A stretch of DNA of 64,000 bases, taken from positions 1 through 64,000 of the forward strand of contig JACTTZ010000007.1 in NCBI GenBank assembly GCA_015660915.1, written 5' to 3'. The position numbers and the translations under genes were made by a program. The stretch comes from Methanomicrobia archaeon (GTDB taxonomy: Archaea > Halobacteriota > Bog-38 > Methanoflorentales > Methanoflorentaceae). The notes below the pieces were generated by a model that was given only the letters and a program-made list of their open reading frames with translations, had not been told where the DNA came from and did no database searches. Shown here one piece after another: positions 7,551 through 16,008 of the stretch; position 1 is the first letter of the stretch, and the number at the start of each line of letters is the position of its first letter.

Positions 7551-8618
7551 ATGCGTATCCTCGCGTTAGACGTCGGCAAAGGAACCCAAGATCTGCTCCT
7601 CTACGATACGAACGTAGTAATTGAGAATAGCGTAAAAATGGTGATGCCCTCGCAAACGGCAATAGTCGCCAAGAGGGTTGAAGCTGCCACGGCACACGGC
7701 CGCAGTCTCTTCCTGCACGGAGAGACAATGGGAGGTGGACCTAGCAGCGCCGCTATACGCGCGCACTTGAAAGGTGGCTATTCGGTATTCGCCACGCCGC
7801 TCGCTGCAAAGACGCTGAATGATGACCTTAACAAAGTCAGTTCGTGGGGGGTGCAGATCGCAGATAGAAGCCCGCGAGAAGACTGCGTCCAAATAGAGAT
7901 GAAGGATGTTGATGTGCATGCGTTGCGGTCTGCACTTCAACAATTCGACGTCAATTTGCCCACAGTTTGCGCTGTCGCGTGCCAAGATCACGGCGAGAGC
8001 TACGGCAGCAACAGGATTTTTCGCTTTGAACACCTCAAGAACTTGATCGAAAAAGGCGGCAAGCTGACTAGCTTTGCCTATTTCGATGGCAAGATTCCAG
8101 ATTATCTGACGCGACTAAGAGCGGTATATCGGACATTAAAGAAAGAGAGGATGGAGAGAATTCTCTTGATGGATACTGGTCCGGCAGCGATATTCGGCGC
8201 ACTGTACGATGATGTTGTGGCGAAGCGCGCGTACGAACCGCATATTATAGTGAATATCGGAAATGGTCATACTCTCGCAGCGATGCTCTATGAAAAAAAG
8301 GTTGTTGGCATGTTTGAACATCACACCTCCATGCTAAACACACATAAACTTGACTATCTTCTTTCGCTCTTCATGGATGGCAATTTAACGCAGGAATGGG
8401 TTTTTGAAGATGGCGGGCACGGCTGCTACACAAATCAAGATGGATTCTACGAAATAAACCGCGCCTCCAGGGAGCGAGGATTTCACATAACTGTGATAGG
8501 GCCTCTACGCGAAATTATGAAAAGTTCCCGACTAAGCCCATATTTCGCGGTCCCGGGAGGCGATATGATGCTCGCTGGTTGTTTTGGATTGATAACAGGT
8601 TTTCAAGCTATTGGGTAG
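7551..8618 (+). CDS. DUF1786 family protein with an actin-like (ASKHA) nucleotide-binding pattern
   Basis: Uncharacterised archaeal family of about 350 residues. The N-terminus MRILALDVGKGTQDLLLYD resembles the phosphate-1 loop of ASKHA ATPases, and IIVNIGNGHTLAAMLYEKKV near residue 235 resembles phosphate-2. LLMDTGPAAIFGALYD lies between them. Internal Cys and His residues near VCAVACQDHGES are conserved-looking. Some members have been annotated as pyruvate-formate-lyase activators, but no radical SAM CxxxCxxC motif is present here, so that name is not supported. Function unknown; adjacency to the putative origin may be incidental. Confidence 0.8.
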   Translation: MRILALDVGKGTQDLLLYDTNVVIENSVKMVMPSQTAIVAKRVEAATAHGRSLFLHGETMGGGPSSAAIRAHLKGGYSVFATPLAAKTLNDDLNKVSSWGVQIADRSPREDCVQIEMKDVDVHALRSALQQFDVNLPTVCAVACQDHGESYGSNRIFRFEHLKNLIEKGGKLTSFAYFDGKIPDYLTRLRAVYRTLKKERMERILLMDTGPAAIFGALYDDVVAKRAYEPHIIVNIGNGHTLAAMLYEKKVVGMFEHHTSMLNTHKLDYLLSLFMDGNLTQEWVFEDGGHGCYTNQDGFYEINRASRERGFHITVIGPLREIMKSSRLSPYFAVPGGDMMLAGCFGLITGFQAIG

Positions 8619-9221
8619 CAGCTATTCTTCATTTTGTAACATTTGGATTACCCACACCCCCTGCTTGCACTTCCACGATCCTTGAATCACAATTATCCGC
8701 GCGAATTAATAAAAAGATTTATATATTAAATGATTGTTACCCCTACAACATCCTATTTTTTTATTACCATTAATATCATCACATCCGATTTTTTCATTTA
8801 CAGTAGAAAACATGGGGTGCCGTTAGAAGTGTTTCCAAAGGCAACAAAGGTATGCTCAACAGAAGCACTGAGTATCAACATCTGTACGAAACAACTTTTA
8901 GAGCTACTAAGAATTAACCCTTAAAAAGTGTTTTAAAAACAAAAAGAAAAGATTTTTAATGCTATTAGATAACGACCGATATATGTGTAAGATCACTCGA
9001 GATACGATGTTGACACCAGTCACAGGAGGTTACAGTGGAAATATTGGCCTTTTCCATAGGAAACAGTGGTTATACTGCACTGGAAACTGAAGTGTAGAAA
9101 TCATAAAGTTTATTTACTTACGTTTCCACTTAACGGTAAGCAGCGCGGATAGCCCTGAGTAGTCAGTTATCTTTTGCGAAGAAAGCAGTGCCTCCAGCAA
9201 GCATTCGTGCCCTTTGCCCAA
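8619..9221 (+). other. Candidate replication origin (AT-rich region with origin-recognition-box-like repeats) beside orc1/cdc6
   Basis: About 600 bases without a convincing gene, directly upstream of orc1/cdc6. The stretch 8700-8990 is very AT-rich and could serve as the unwinding element. The promoter-proximal part holds several copies of a TTTCC/GGAAAC dyad like archaeal mini-ORBs (see the repeat entry). Archaeal origins typically adjoin an orc1/cdc6 gene and carry such boxes, so this is a well-placed oriC candidate. Two short + frames (8579-8773 and 8730-8924) have no protein-like character. Confidence 0.68.
9032..9134. repeat. Cluster of mini-ORB-like repeats
   Basis: Four related elements: ACAGTGGAAA (9032-9041), TTTTCCATAGGAAACAGTGG (about 9050-9069), CACTGGAAAC (9078-9087) and, in opposite orientation, GTTTCCACTT (9122-9131). 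An outlier, GTTTCCAAAGGCAAC, sits at 8831-8845 across the AT-rich tract. All share the TTTCC...GGAAAC core of Orc1/Cdc6 binding sites. Their number and placement ahead of the initiator gene support the origin call. Confidence 0.6.
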
Positions 9222-10466
9222 ATGGGAGGCAAAAAGTTGGAAGGACTCTTTGACAATCTTCTAGAAAGCAAACCCGTTTTCAAAGATAAAGAAGTATTGA
9301 GACCATCCTATACGCCGAGCTACTTACCGCACAGGCGCGACCAACTCAACGCGCTAGCTGTTATTCTGGTTGTCGCGCTCAGAGGCGAAACCCCCTCTAA
9401 TATTCTTGTTTATGGCAAAACCGGCACAGGGAAAACGGCTTGTGCCAAATATGTGGGAAGAGAACTAACGGAAGTCGGCGCATCTAGGGGAGTTCCTTGC
9501 AACATCGCATACATAAATTGCGAAGTGGTCGACACCCAATACCGCGTCCTTGCATATTTGGCTCGTCAATTTGACAAGGATGTGCCAATGACAGGGTGGC
9601 CCACAGATCAAGTCTACTCACAATTCATTGAAGCACTCAACGCTCAAGCCGGAAGCGTAATAATCATTCTTGACGAGCTTGATAAGCTGGTCCGTAAAAG
9701 TGGCGACGACGTGCTTTATAATTTGTCTAGAATAAATCTCGAGCTCACAAATACTAGGGTAAGTCTTATTGGCATTTCCAACGACCTGAAGTTTACCGAG
9801 TATCTTGACCCTAGAGTCAGGAGTTCGCTTGCTGAAGAAGAGATTATATTTCCGCCGTACGACGCAAATCAACTACGGGATATTCTCGAAGAACGAGCGC
9901 GCTTGGCATTTAAGGAACACGCCTTGAATCCAGAAGTCATTCCTCTGTGTGCTGCATTGGCCGCTCAGGAGCACGGGGACGCGAGACGCGCACTCGATTT
10001 GCTGCGAGTGTCTGGAGAATTCGCTGAGCGCGTAAATGCTGATAGCGTTAAAGAGGAACATGTTCGAACCGCTCAGATGAGGATAGAACTGAACCGGGTC
10101 GCAGAAGTCATACGAACACTTCCCACTCAAGCAAAGCTAGTTCTTTACAGCATAATCGCGCTTCAGCAAAACGGAGCGCGGAGCGCCACAACAGGTGAAG
10201 TAAATCGAGTGTACGAGACACTTTGCAGACAAATAGAACTTGATGTGTTGACCAAAAGGAGAATCACCGACCTCATAATGGAGCTCGATTTGCTGGGGAT
10301 AATCAGTACGAAAGTAGTCAGCAAAGGCCGATATGGCAGGACTAAGGAAATCTCTCTGTCAGTTCCCTTGGACGAGACTTTTAGGGTATTGCTAGAAGAT
10401 TATCGTTTGGAAGCGTTGAACGGGACGCGATTTGCAAGGCGATCCGTCAAAGAAAGCTTGTTCTAG
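9222..10466 (+). CDS. orc1/cdc6: Orc1/Cdc6 replication initiator
   Basis: AAA+ origin-recognition ATPase that binds origin boxes and loads MCM. Motifs are Walker A VYGKTGTGKTACAKY, Walker B IIILDELDKL, sensor 1 LIGISND and sensor 2 HGDARRALDLLR, followed by a C-terminal winged-helix domain (about residues 300-400). The frame is open to TTG 9174, but starting at ATG 9222 places the conserved LFDNLLESKPVFKDKEVLRP segment near the N-terminus, as in characterised archaeal proteins. The upstream intergenic region carries ORB-like repeats, which probably also autoregulate the gene. Confidence 0.95.
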   Translation: MGGKKLEGLFDNLLESKPVFKDKEVLRPSYTPSYLPHRRDQLNALAVILVVALRGETPSNILVYGKTGTGKTACAKYVGRELTEVGASRGVPCNIAYINCEVVDTQYRVLAYLARQFDKDVPMTGWPTDQVYSQFIEALNAQAGSVIIILDELDKLVRKSGDDVLYNLSRINLELTNTRVSLIGISNDLKFTEYLDPRVRSSLAEEEIIFPPYDANQLRDILEERARLAFKEHALNPEVIPLCAALAAQEHGDARRALDLLRVSGEFAERVNADSVKEEHVRTAQMRIELNRVAEVIRTLPTQAKLVLYSIIALQQNGARSATTGEVNRVYETLCRQIELDVLTKRRITDLIMELDLLGIISTKVVSKGRYGRTKEISLSVPLDETFRVLLEDYRLEALNGTRFARRSVKESLF

Positions 10467-10665
10467 TTTTGCAGACGGGAGGCGCCTGAGCTACGAATGC
10501 GTTTGCGCTAACCACTCCGGCACCAACAAAATCGAAAACGACTTTGTGGGCTTTTTTACTGGTGCATCTGGTTAACCACAACGCTTTTAAAAGCTGAACC
10601 GGGTATGACAGTAGCGCCTAATCGCTAGCGGCTCTGTGATCTTGCTGATTTGCGGTGTGATTCAA

Positions 10666-11769
10666 GTGACCGATTTCAACAGTGAAAATCAATTTTTTCA
10701 AAGCATTTACGACGATGATTCGATCGTATGGATGGGTCAAAATACCAACCACTTTCCCACACCAGCAGCGATCAAGCGGGCTATGGTGGATTCGATAGAC
10801 AAAGAGGAATATCACAAATACCCTCCGCCGTACGGACTTGAGGAGTTGCGGGCGCTAATTCTTGAAGATTTGAGTTTAAGCTCAGATCACGGAGTGCACG
10901 TAACGGAGGGCGGTACAGAATCCCTTTACCAAGTGACCCGCAGCCTCTTGCATCCTGGTGACGTCATGATCTCGACAGATCCAGGTTACTATGTTATTCA
11001 CAGGTTTGCTGAGCTGTGCGGAGCCAAAGTTCTTGACCTACCGATTTACTCTGCGGACAATGCATACAAACTGACGCCTGATATGGTAAATGAGGTGACG
11101 GATGAGCGAACAAAACTTCTGGCCCTTGTTGACCCCCTGAACCCGCTGGGTATAACCTATACTGCCAAGGAAGTCAAAGCTTTCTGCGAAATCGCCCAAG
11201 ACGCCGGCATTTATGTGTTGAATGACGTCACGTACCGCGACGTGGCAACACTCCATACTCTTGCTGCAGGCTTTTATCCTGAAGGTACAGTAACCATCTA
11301 CAGTTTTTCCAAGAACTGCGGTTTTGCTGGGTTGCGGTTGGGCGCTCATATCGCTACGAACGAGCTTATACAGCAAATAGCCCATTACAAGATAAACGAT
11401 CTCGGAACATCTGTAGTTAGTCAGGTTGCAGGAATTGCAGCCCTCAAGACAAAGCTCGATTGGCTCCCGAAGGTGGTCGAATCCATAAAGGCAAATCAAG
11501 TCATCATAAGGGATGCTGTAGCTAAAATTGAAGGTGCATATCTCCCGGTGTACCCGTCACAGGGAAGTATGTTCGTCATCGACATCTCGGGCACCGGAAA
11601 GACATCTGAGAGCGTCGCGGGCGAAATGTTGAAACGCGGTTTTTTCATCAGGGAAGCTGAGTACACCACTAGAAGGTACGCAGACAGGTATGTCCGGGCA
11701 AGTTTCGCGATCCCCAAGCAGCAAGTCGAGCGATTTGCTATTGAGCTTACGAATGTTTTTCAATCATGA
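10666..11769 (+). CDS. Class I/II pyridoxal-phosphate aminotransferase
   Basis: Fold-type I PLP enzyme of about 370 residues. The pocket motifs are EGGTESLYQVTRSLL, DPLNPLGITY, NDVTYRD and the Schiff-base lysine in YSFSKNCGFAGLRLG. Substrate is not clear from sequence; the overall pattern fits aspartate/aromatic/histidinol-phosphate-like aminotransferases. Several GTG codons (10636, 10657, 10666) could start it; 10666 is preceded by GGTGTGA and gives an N-terminus without the odd hydrophobic lead. Its stop overlaps the thymidylate kinase ATG, so the two are translationally coupled. Confidence 0.85.
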   Translation: MTDFNSENQFFQSIYDDDSIVWMGQNTNHFPTPAAIKRAMVDSIDKEEYHKYPPPYGLEELRALILEDLSLSSDHGVHVTEGGTESLYQVTRSLLHPGDVMISTDPGYYVIHRFAELCGAKVLDLPIYSADNAYKLTPDMVNEVTDERTKLLALVDPLNPLGITYTAKEVKAFCEIAQDAGIYVLNDVTYRDVATLHTLAAGFYPEGTVTIYSFSKNCGFAGLRLGAHIATNELIQQIAHYKINDLGTSVVSQVAGIAALKTKLDWLPKVVESIKANQVIIRDAVAKIEGAYLPVYPSQGSMFVIDISGTGKTSESVAGEMLKRGFFIREAEYTTRRYADRYVRASFAIPKQQVERFAIELTNVFQS

Positions 11770-12410
11770 AGCACTGCCTAAATCGCGGAATTCTCGTTGC
11801 TATAGAGGGGATTGATGGCGTAGGGAAGACGACGCAATCAGTACGATTGGTCGACCGACTGAAAGCCCTTGGATTCGACGCTATTCGCTTTTTCGAGCCA
11901 ACTAATGAAACCCCTGAGGCAAAACTAATACGTCGGAAGCTTCAGCGGAGCGTCTCGAGAACTAGCGGCGAACTAATAGATTTGTTTCTGGCTGATCGAC
12001 GACACGATGTAGAGAAGCATATAGCGCCCGCTCTATCAGAAAAGAGGATCGTTGTGATGGACAGGTATTTCTTATCAACCGCAGCGTATCAGGCAGACAG
12101 CAGACCGTGGCAGGACGTATTAGAGGCTAATCGAGAATTCGCACCGGAGCCCGACATCAGTTTCATTATAAACTGGCCTACGGATATGGCGCTGACGCTT
12201 ATCAAAAAGCGGGACAATGGGCTGAGTACTTTTGAGAACGAGACTGCTCTCATCACAATAAGGGGGCGTTATCTCGAAATTGCGCGAGAGGATGTTGGGA
12301 ACTACGTCGTGATCGAAAAGATAGCTGATGAAGAGGATGTTTGTGATGAGATATTAGACGCCCTGCTTAAGTATCTCCATGAGCACGAGCTAGTGGCGTA
12401 TGATGTTTGA
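11766..12410 (+). CDS. tmk: Thymidylate kinase
   Basis: Phosphorylates dTMP to dTDP. At 214 residues it has the P-loop IEGIDGVGKTTQS near residue 13, the DRYFLSTAAYQ segment (DRY/H motif) near residue 98 and a lid region after ISFIINWP. Its ATG overlaps the aminotransferase TGA by 4 nt. No thymidylate synthase is adjacent. Family assignment is secure from the P-loop and DRY motif combination. Confidence 0.93.
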   Translation: MKHCLNRGILVAIEGIDGVGKTTQSVRLVDRLKALGFDAIRFFEPTNETPEAKLIRRKLQRSVSRTSGELIDLFLADRRHDVEKHIAPALSEKRIVVMDRYFLSTAAYQADSRPWQDVLEANREFAPEPDISFIINWPTDMALTLIKKRDNGLSTFENETALITIRGRYLEIAREDVGNYVVIEKIADEEDVCDEILDALLKYLHEHELVAYDV

Positions 12411-12494
12411 GCTCGCTATTCGACGCGGACGAATCAGAATCTGCTTGTTTGTTCAGTAGCCGTGATTAACGCTGCGTCTTCTTCTTCGAGGTAT

Positions 12495-13427
12495 TTACTC
12501 AACGATCGCGCTAAGAAAATCTCTTTCAGTGACTATACCAGCGAGGGCTCCGTCGACTACGACCGGGAGCACGCTTACGTCGCGCGCTATCATGAGATTT
12601 GCTGCTTCTCCCAGATCTAGGTCCGGTTCTACTGTGACCGGCGCCTCCCGCGCTATGATCTTAATCGGCACGTCGAACGCTTCGTGCATGTTACCTGTTA
12701 CAAGTTTCTCAAAGACCTCGCCGCTTCCAAGATAATTAACGATGTCTGACGTTGTCACGACGCCTATCATTACTCCTTCATGAACAATAGGGAGCCGACG
12801 AAAATCGTTTGAAATCATCACTCGTGCAGCATCTTCGACCTTGGTGTCTGGTCGCACACTGACAACGTCGCGACTCATAAAATCGGCAACTCTCTTTCCC
12901 GTTATAATGTTAGCGACTAGGCTCACGAAATCACGTTCAGACACGATCCCTATTACCTTGCTCTCCTCATCGACTATGGGGAAACCGCTCACATTTCCCC
13001 GTAACATCATTTTGATGGCATCTTCGATAGAATCCCCCTCGTGGAGGGTGATAACGTCTTCTTCCATTATTGAGCTAATCTCTTCGTTTATCGCCGATAA
13101 CAAGTTTCCTCTGTGCTTATTCTCGATTATCTGGGCCTTGTCGCCACCGCCGAGAAAATTTACCACATCCATGACGGTGACTACCCCCATAAGCCTGTTT
13201 GTTCCAGGATCGCTCACAGGTAAGCGCCGAAATCGGTACTTGACCATCGTTTTGACTGCGCCCATGATGGTCATCGTGGGGGGTATTTGGACGACATCTC
13301 GCTTTGCTACCGTCATAATGTCGCCGTCGTGCTGGGACAACTTGCTTTTGAAGTTGAGACTCCCGCGGTCCGATTTGCCGCTAAAGTCACTTTGTGCTCT
13401 CTTCTGTCGTTTGTTTCCTCGTAGCAT
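12495..13427 (-). CDS. Four-CBS-domain protein
   Basis: Protein of about 310 residues built from two Bateman modules. After a basic N-terminal tail come four repeats with PxxxxxG/LPVVD...GIVTxxD signatures (for example RRLPVSDPGTNRLMGVVTVM, GFPIVDEESKVIGIVSERD, RRLPIVHEGVMIGVVTTSD and LPVVVDGALAGIVTERD). Such modules bind adenosyl nucleotides and sense energy state or S-adenosyl compounds. TTG 13448 overlaps the stop of the preceding gene, but ATG 13427 is the likelier start. It is the last gene of a three-gene CBS operon. No effector domain is present. Confidence 0.88.
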   Translation of the reverse strand: MLRGNKRQKRAQSDFSGKSDRGSLNFKSKLSQHDGDIMTVAKRDVVQIPPTMTIMGAVKTMVKYRFRRLPVSDPGTNRLMGVVTVMDVVNFLGGGDKAQIIENKHRGNLLSAINEEISSIMEEDVITLHEGDSIEDAIKMMLRGNVSGFPIVDEESKVIGIVSERDFVSLVANIITGKRVADFMSRDVVSVRPDTKVEDAARVMISNDFRRLPIVHEGVMIGVVTTSDIVNYLGSGEVFEKLVTGNMHEAFDVPIKIIAREAPVTVEPDLDLGEAANLMIARDVSVLPVVVDGALAGIVTERDFLSAIVE

Positions 13428-13444
13428 TGTACCGCCTGCAGCTA

Positions 13445-14200
13445 TCAAATTATGGCTCGCACCAGATCTTGTCGATCTACTATGCCAATCAGCTTCGTAT
13501 CTTCGACCACCGGCAGTCGTCCAATCGCATACTGCTTCATGAGATTCGCGGCTTCCCAGATGGACGAGTCCGACGCGACGGTGATAACGGGAGTCCTCAT
13601 GACCTTTTCGACGGCAGGTGAATGAACCCTTCCGCCTCCTCTCTCATCCTCGCGCTCAAGCCTAATGTGGCCTGCTTTAAGAATATCTTGAAGCGTAACA
13701 ATCCCGATAAGGCGTCTTTTCTTCACCACCGGGTAGCCTGAAAACCCGTATTGTGCCATATTAAGCCATACCTTCGATACAGGGTCAGTCGCATCACAGG
13801 TTCGAACGGCGCTTGTCATCACCGCATCAATCGTGGTCTTCTTATCAAAACTCAAAGCGTTGAGCAATAATGCTGAGTCAATCACACCTATAATCGTGTA
13901 GTCTTCTTGCGATTTCACTACGGGAACATCGAACCCCGTCGTCGCAAATATTCTTGCCACATCAAGCGGAGCAAAGTCAGAATTGGCGAGACCAGTCTCC
14001 CGGACGAAACCGATCACCGTGACGTCAGATTTCGTTGACGTCACTTTGATGATATCGGTCAGTATCACCATACCCTTTACGCGGCTTTGACTGTCAACGA
14101 CCGGCAGGCTCCGATGACCGTCTCGCATAAGCTGGCGGACGTGGGTGACGTAGGCGTCCTCACGAACCGTGACTGGGGGCGACATTAGCTGAAGCGTCAT
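13445..14200 (-). CDS. Four-CBS-domain protein (middle gene of CBS operon)
   Basis: About 251 residues with four CBS units, including RSLPVVDSQSRVKGMVILTD, the more divergent DVPVVKSQEDYTIIGVIDS, GYPVVKKRRLIGIVTLQD and GRLPVVEDTKLIGIVDRQD. ATG 14200 overlaps the upstream TGA in an ATGA arrangement; an in-frame upstream start at 14227 would overlap the previous gene further and is less likely. It probably forms hetero-oligomers with the flanking CBS proteins. The ligand is unknown. Confidence 0.87.
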   Translation of the reverse strand: MTLQLMSPPVTVREDAYVTHVRQLMRDGHRSLPVVDSQSRVKGMVILTDIIKVTSTKSDVTVIGFVRETGLANSDFAPLDVARIFATTGFDVPVVKSQEDYTIIGVIDSALLLNALSFDKKTTIDAVMTSAVRTCDATDPVSKVWLNMAQYGFSGYPVVKKRRLIGIVTLQDILKAGHIRLEREDERGGGRVHSPAVEKVMRTPVITVASDSSIWEAANLMKQYAIGRLPVVEDTKLIGIVDRQDLVRAII

Positions 14201-14841
14201 CGAACGGTCTCCCAGCACGATTCGCATAAGACGCTACCGTCAGCATATTCGAGCACGTCAGAAAACTCTCCACAGATCTCGCAAACGCCGGATGAGGTAG
14301 AGCCGCGACACCTCGGACATTTGAGGCGCCCCCCCTCTTGTCGCAGGTCCTCTGAGAACTCTTCACACTCCTCACACTCACCCTGCGTCATGATGACGTC
14401 CCGACGGTCGAGGACGCTCTCTCTATTCATCTCGATCAAATTGTCGAGAATCTGGTTAATCTCAGAAGAGACCTGGATAACATCCGCATCGGTAATGATC
14501 CCTACGAGTTCATCTCCGTCGATCACAGGGAGACGACGTATCTTTTTCTGGGCCATCATAAGCACGGCGTCGTGGATATCATCGCTGCTTTTCGTTGTGA
14601 TGAGTGGTTTTGACATGAGCTGTTCGAGCTTTATGGAACTTGGCTTTACGTTCTTGAAGATCACTTTCGCGACCATGTCGCTTTCAGTGACAATGCCTAC
14701 TGGTCTCCCCTCTTTAACGATTATGACGCTGCCAACTCTGTTTTCCACCATCTTCTTTCCGGCTTGTGCAGCGCTCATATCGGGAGTTGCTGTCACAACA
14801 GTTCTCGTCATAACGTCTCTGACCGCTAACTTCGTCTCCAT
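14197..14841 (-). CDS. CBS-domain protein with C-terminal double zinc ribbon
   Basis: First gene of the CBS operon, 214 residues. Two CBS repeats (GSVIIVKEGRPVGIVTESD and RRLPVIDGDELVGIITDAD) occupy residues 1-130. The C-terminal 65 residues contain four CxxC knuckles (CEEC, CPRC, CEIC, CESC), enough for two zinc ribbons. CBS plus zinc-ribbon proteins are common in methanogenic archaea and may couple nucleotide sensing to nucleic-acid or protein binding. Translational coupling to the two downstream CBS genes implies a shared complex. Confidence 0.88.
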   Translation of the reverse strand: METKLAVRDVMTRTVVTATPDMSAAQAGKKMVENRVGSVIIVKEGRPVGIVTESDMVAKVIFKNVKPSSIKLEQLMSKPLITTKSSDDIHDAVLMMAQKKIRRLPVIDGDELVGIITDADVIQVSSEINQILDNLIEMNRESVLDRRDVIMTQGECEECEEFSEDLRQEGGRLKCPRCRGSTSSGVCEICGEFSDVLEYADGSVLCESCWETVR

Positions 14842-15178
14842 CAGTTCTCCCTCTTGAGATCAACCCTCCGCTGGTCAGTTGAGCCTCCCTTTGTCTCTTC
14901 AGCAATCAGGCGCAAAGTCGCCTACGAAGTCACACAACAACGTTAGGCATTGGCCTAATCTTGCGTCCGTATACTTCAAAGCTTAGGTTACTGCTTTTAG
15001 TGATATATCTTCTGGTAACCGCAGACGCTTTGGCCCTGGTCACAATCTCAGCGCGCCAGCCGCCCCGAGAAGGAGGCGTAGCAACTATATATGACTTAAT
15101 AAGACACTGAAAGTTTGAGATTCATATGCAAGTGCCTGTCGCTGACGTGAACAAGTTGCGGGCGGGAGAGACGTAGAT
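14842..15178. promoter_or_regulatory. Divergent intergenic region with an inverted repeat and a TATA box
   Basis: Between the CBS operon and the HEAT-repeat gene. It contains TTAGGC (14943-14948) and GCCTAA (14953-14958), a 6-bp inverted repeat with a 4-nt spacer. On the + strand CTATATATGA at about 15083-15092 is a good TATA box for the HEAT gene, placing transcription start near 15115. GATATATC near 15001-15008 could serve the CBS operon with a long leader. A 16-codon open frame lies in the HEAT leader and is listed separately. Confidence 0.45.
15126..15176 (+). CDS. Possible 16-residue leader peptide before the HEAT-repeat gene
   Basis: ATG 15126 to TAG 15174-15176 encodes MQVPVADVNKLRAGET. 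It starts about 10 nt downstream of the expected transcription start and ends 2 nt before the ATG of the HEAT-repeat gene, an arrangement that could couple translation by termination-reinitiation. The purine-rich GGGAGAG that would serve the downstream ATG lies inside it. It may be chance; no homology is recognised. Confidence 0.25.
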   Translation: MQVPVADVNKLRAGET

Positions 15179-15877
15179 ATGCCAAAAGGAACAACGAACG
15201 AGGATAAGGAAATAGAATTGCTACTTAATGACTTGAAAGATGAGAATCCCGATAAAAGGAAAATGGCGTGCTTGGCCCTCGGAAAAGCTAAGTCTGCCAG
15301 TGCGGTCGATCTTCTAATCGGAGCCCTCAGCGACGAGGAGATGATCGTTCGAGAGTGCGCGGCGGAAGCGCTAGGGGAGATTGGTGACCCGAAGGCGATA
15401 GATTCGCTTATCAACGCTCTAAAGGATAAAGAGTACTACGTTCGGCTTGAAGCTGCAACTGCGTTAGGGGGGATAGGCGATGCGAAAGCGTTGGAACCTC
15501 TCATCGAGGATATGAACGACGAGAATCAAATCGTTCGTCAAAAAGCTGCTCAAGCAATAGGTGAGATTTGCGGGCTCGGTGACGCTTGCGGGATTAACGA
15601 GGTGGAGTTCCTGCTCGAGGATCTCAAAGACCAGAGCAAGGGAGTTCGATGGAGAGCATCCGATGCCTTAGTGAAAATCGGCTCCGCTTCTGTCGAACCC
15701 CTCATTTCGATGTTAGGCGATAAAGACCCAGATATTAAGATGAGGGCGGCAAAAAGCCTCGGAGAAATAGGTGACGAGCGCGCGGTCGAGCCACTAAGAA
15801 AGCTTCTCAAAGACAAGGATCCCGATGTCCGCGATGCGGCAGGGAAGGCGGCAGAGAGAATCAAACGACGAAAATAG
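15179..15877 (+). CDS. HEAT-repeat (PBS-lyase type) protein
   Basis: Solenoid of 232 residues made of about seven 31-residue repeats of the type AAEALGEIGDPKAIDSLINA and AATALGGIGDAKALEPLIED. These are PBS-lyase HEAT repeats, which act as protein-protein scaffolds. No signal peptide or catalytic domain is visible. A GC-rich hairpin follows 20 nt downstream. Partners unknown; neighbouring CBS genes are divergent and may be unrelated. Confidence 0.9.
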   Translation: MPKGTTNEDKEIELLLNDLKDENPDKRKMACLALGKAKSASAVDLLIGALSDEEMIVRECAAEALGEIGDPKAIDSLINALKDKEYYVRLEAATALGGIGDAKALEPLIEDMNDENQIVRQKAAQAIGEICGLGDACGINEVEFLLEDLKDQSKGVRWRASDALVKIGSASVEPLISMLGDKDPDIKMRAAKSLGEIGDERAVEPLRKLLKDKDPDVRDAAGKAAERIKRRK

Positions 15878-15899
15878 TAACGAGTTGAGTCCGCGATGA

Positions 15900-15918
15900 G
15901 CGCGGCAGCGAGCCGCGC
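15900..15918. other. GC-rich hairpin after the HEAT gene
   Basis: GCGCGGC (15900-15906) and GCCGCGC (15912-15918) form a perfect 7-bp stem with a 5-nt loop. No T-run follows, so it is a transcript-end stabiliser or a weak terminator at best. Confidence 0.4.
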
Positions 15919-16008
15919 AGCAACGAAGATTGTAGTTCAGACACTCAGCCACACCACAGGAATGCCGTCGGCTGTGACGTTTAGAGAAAGTCCAAAAAAG
16001 TGTGCGCA

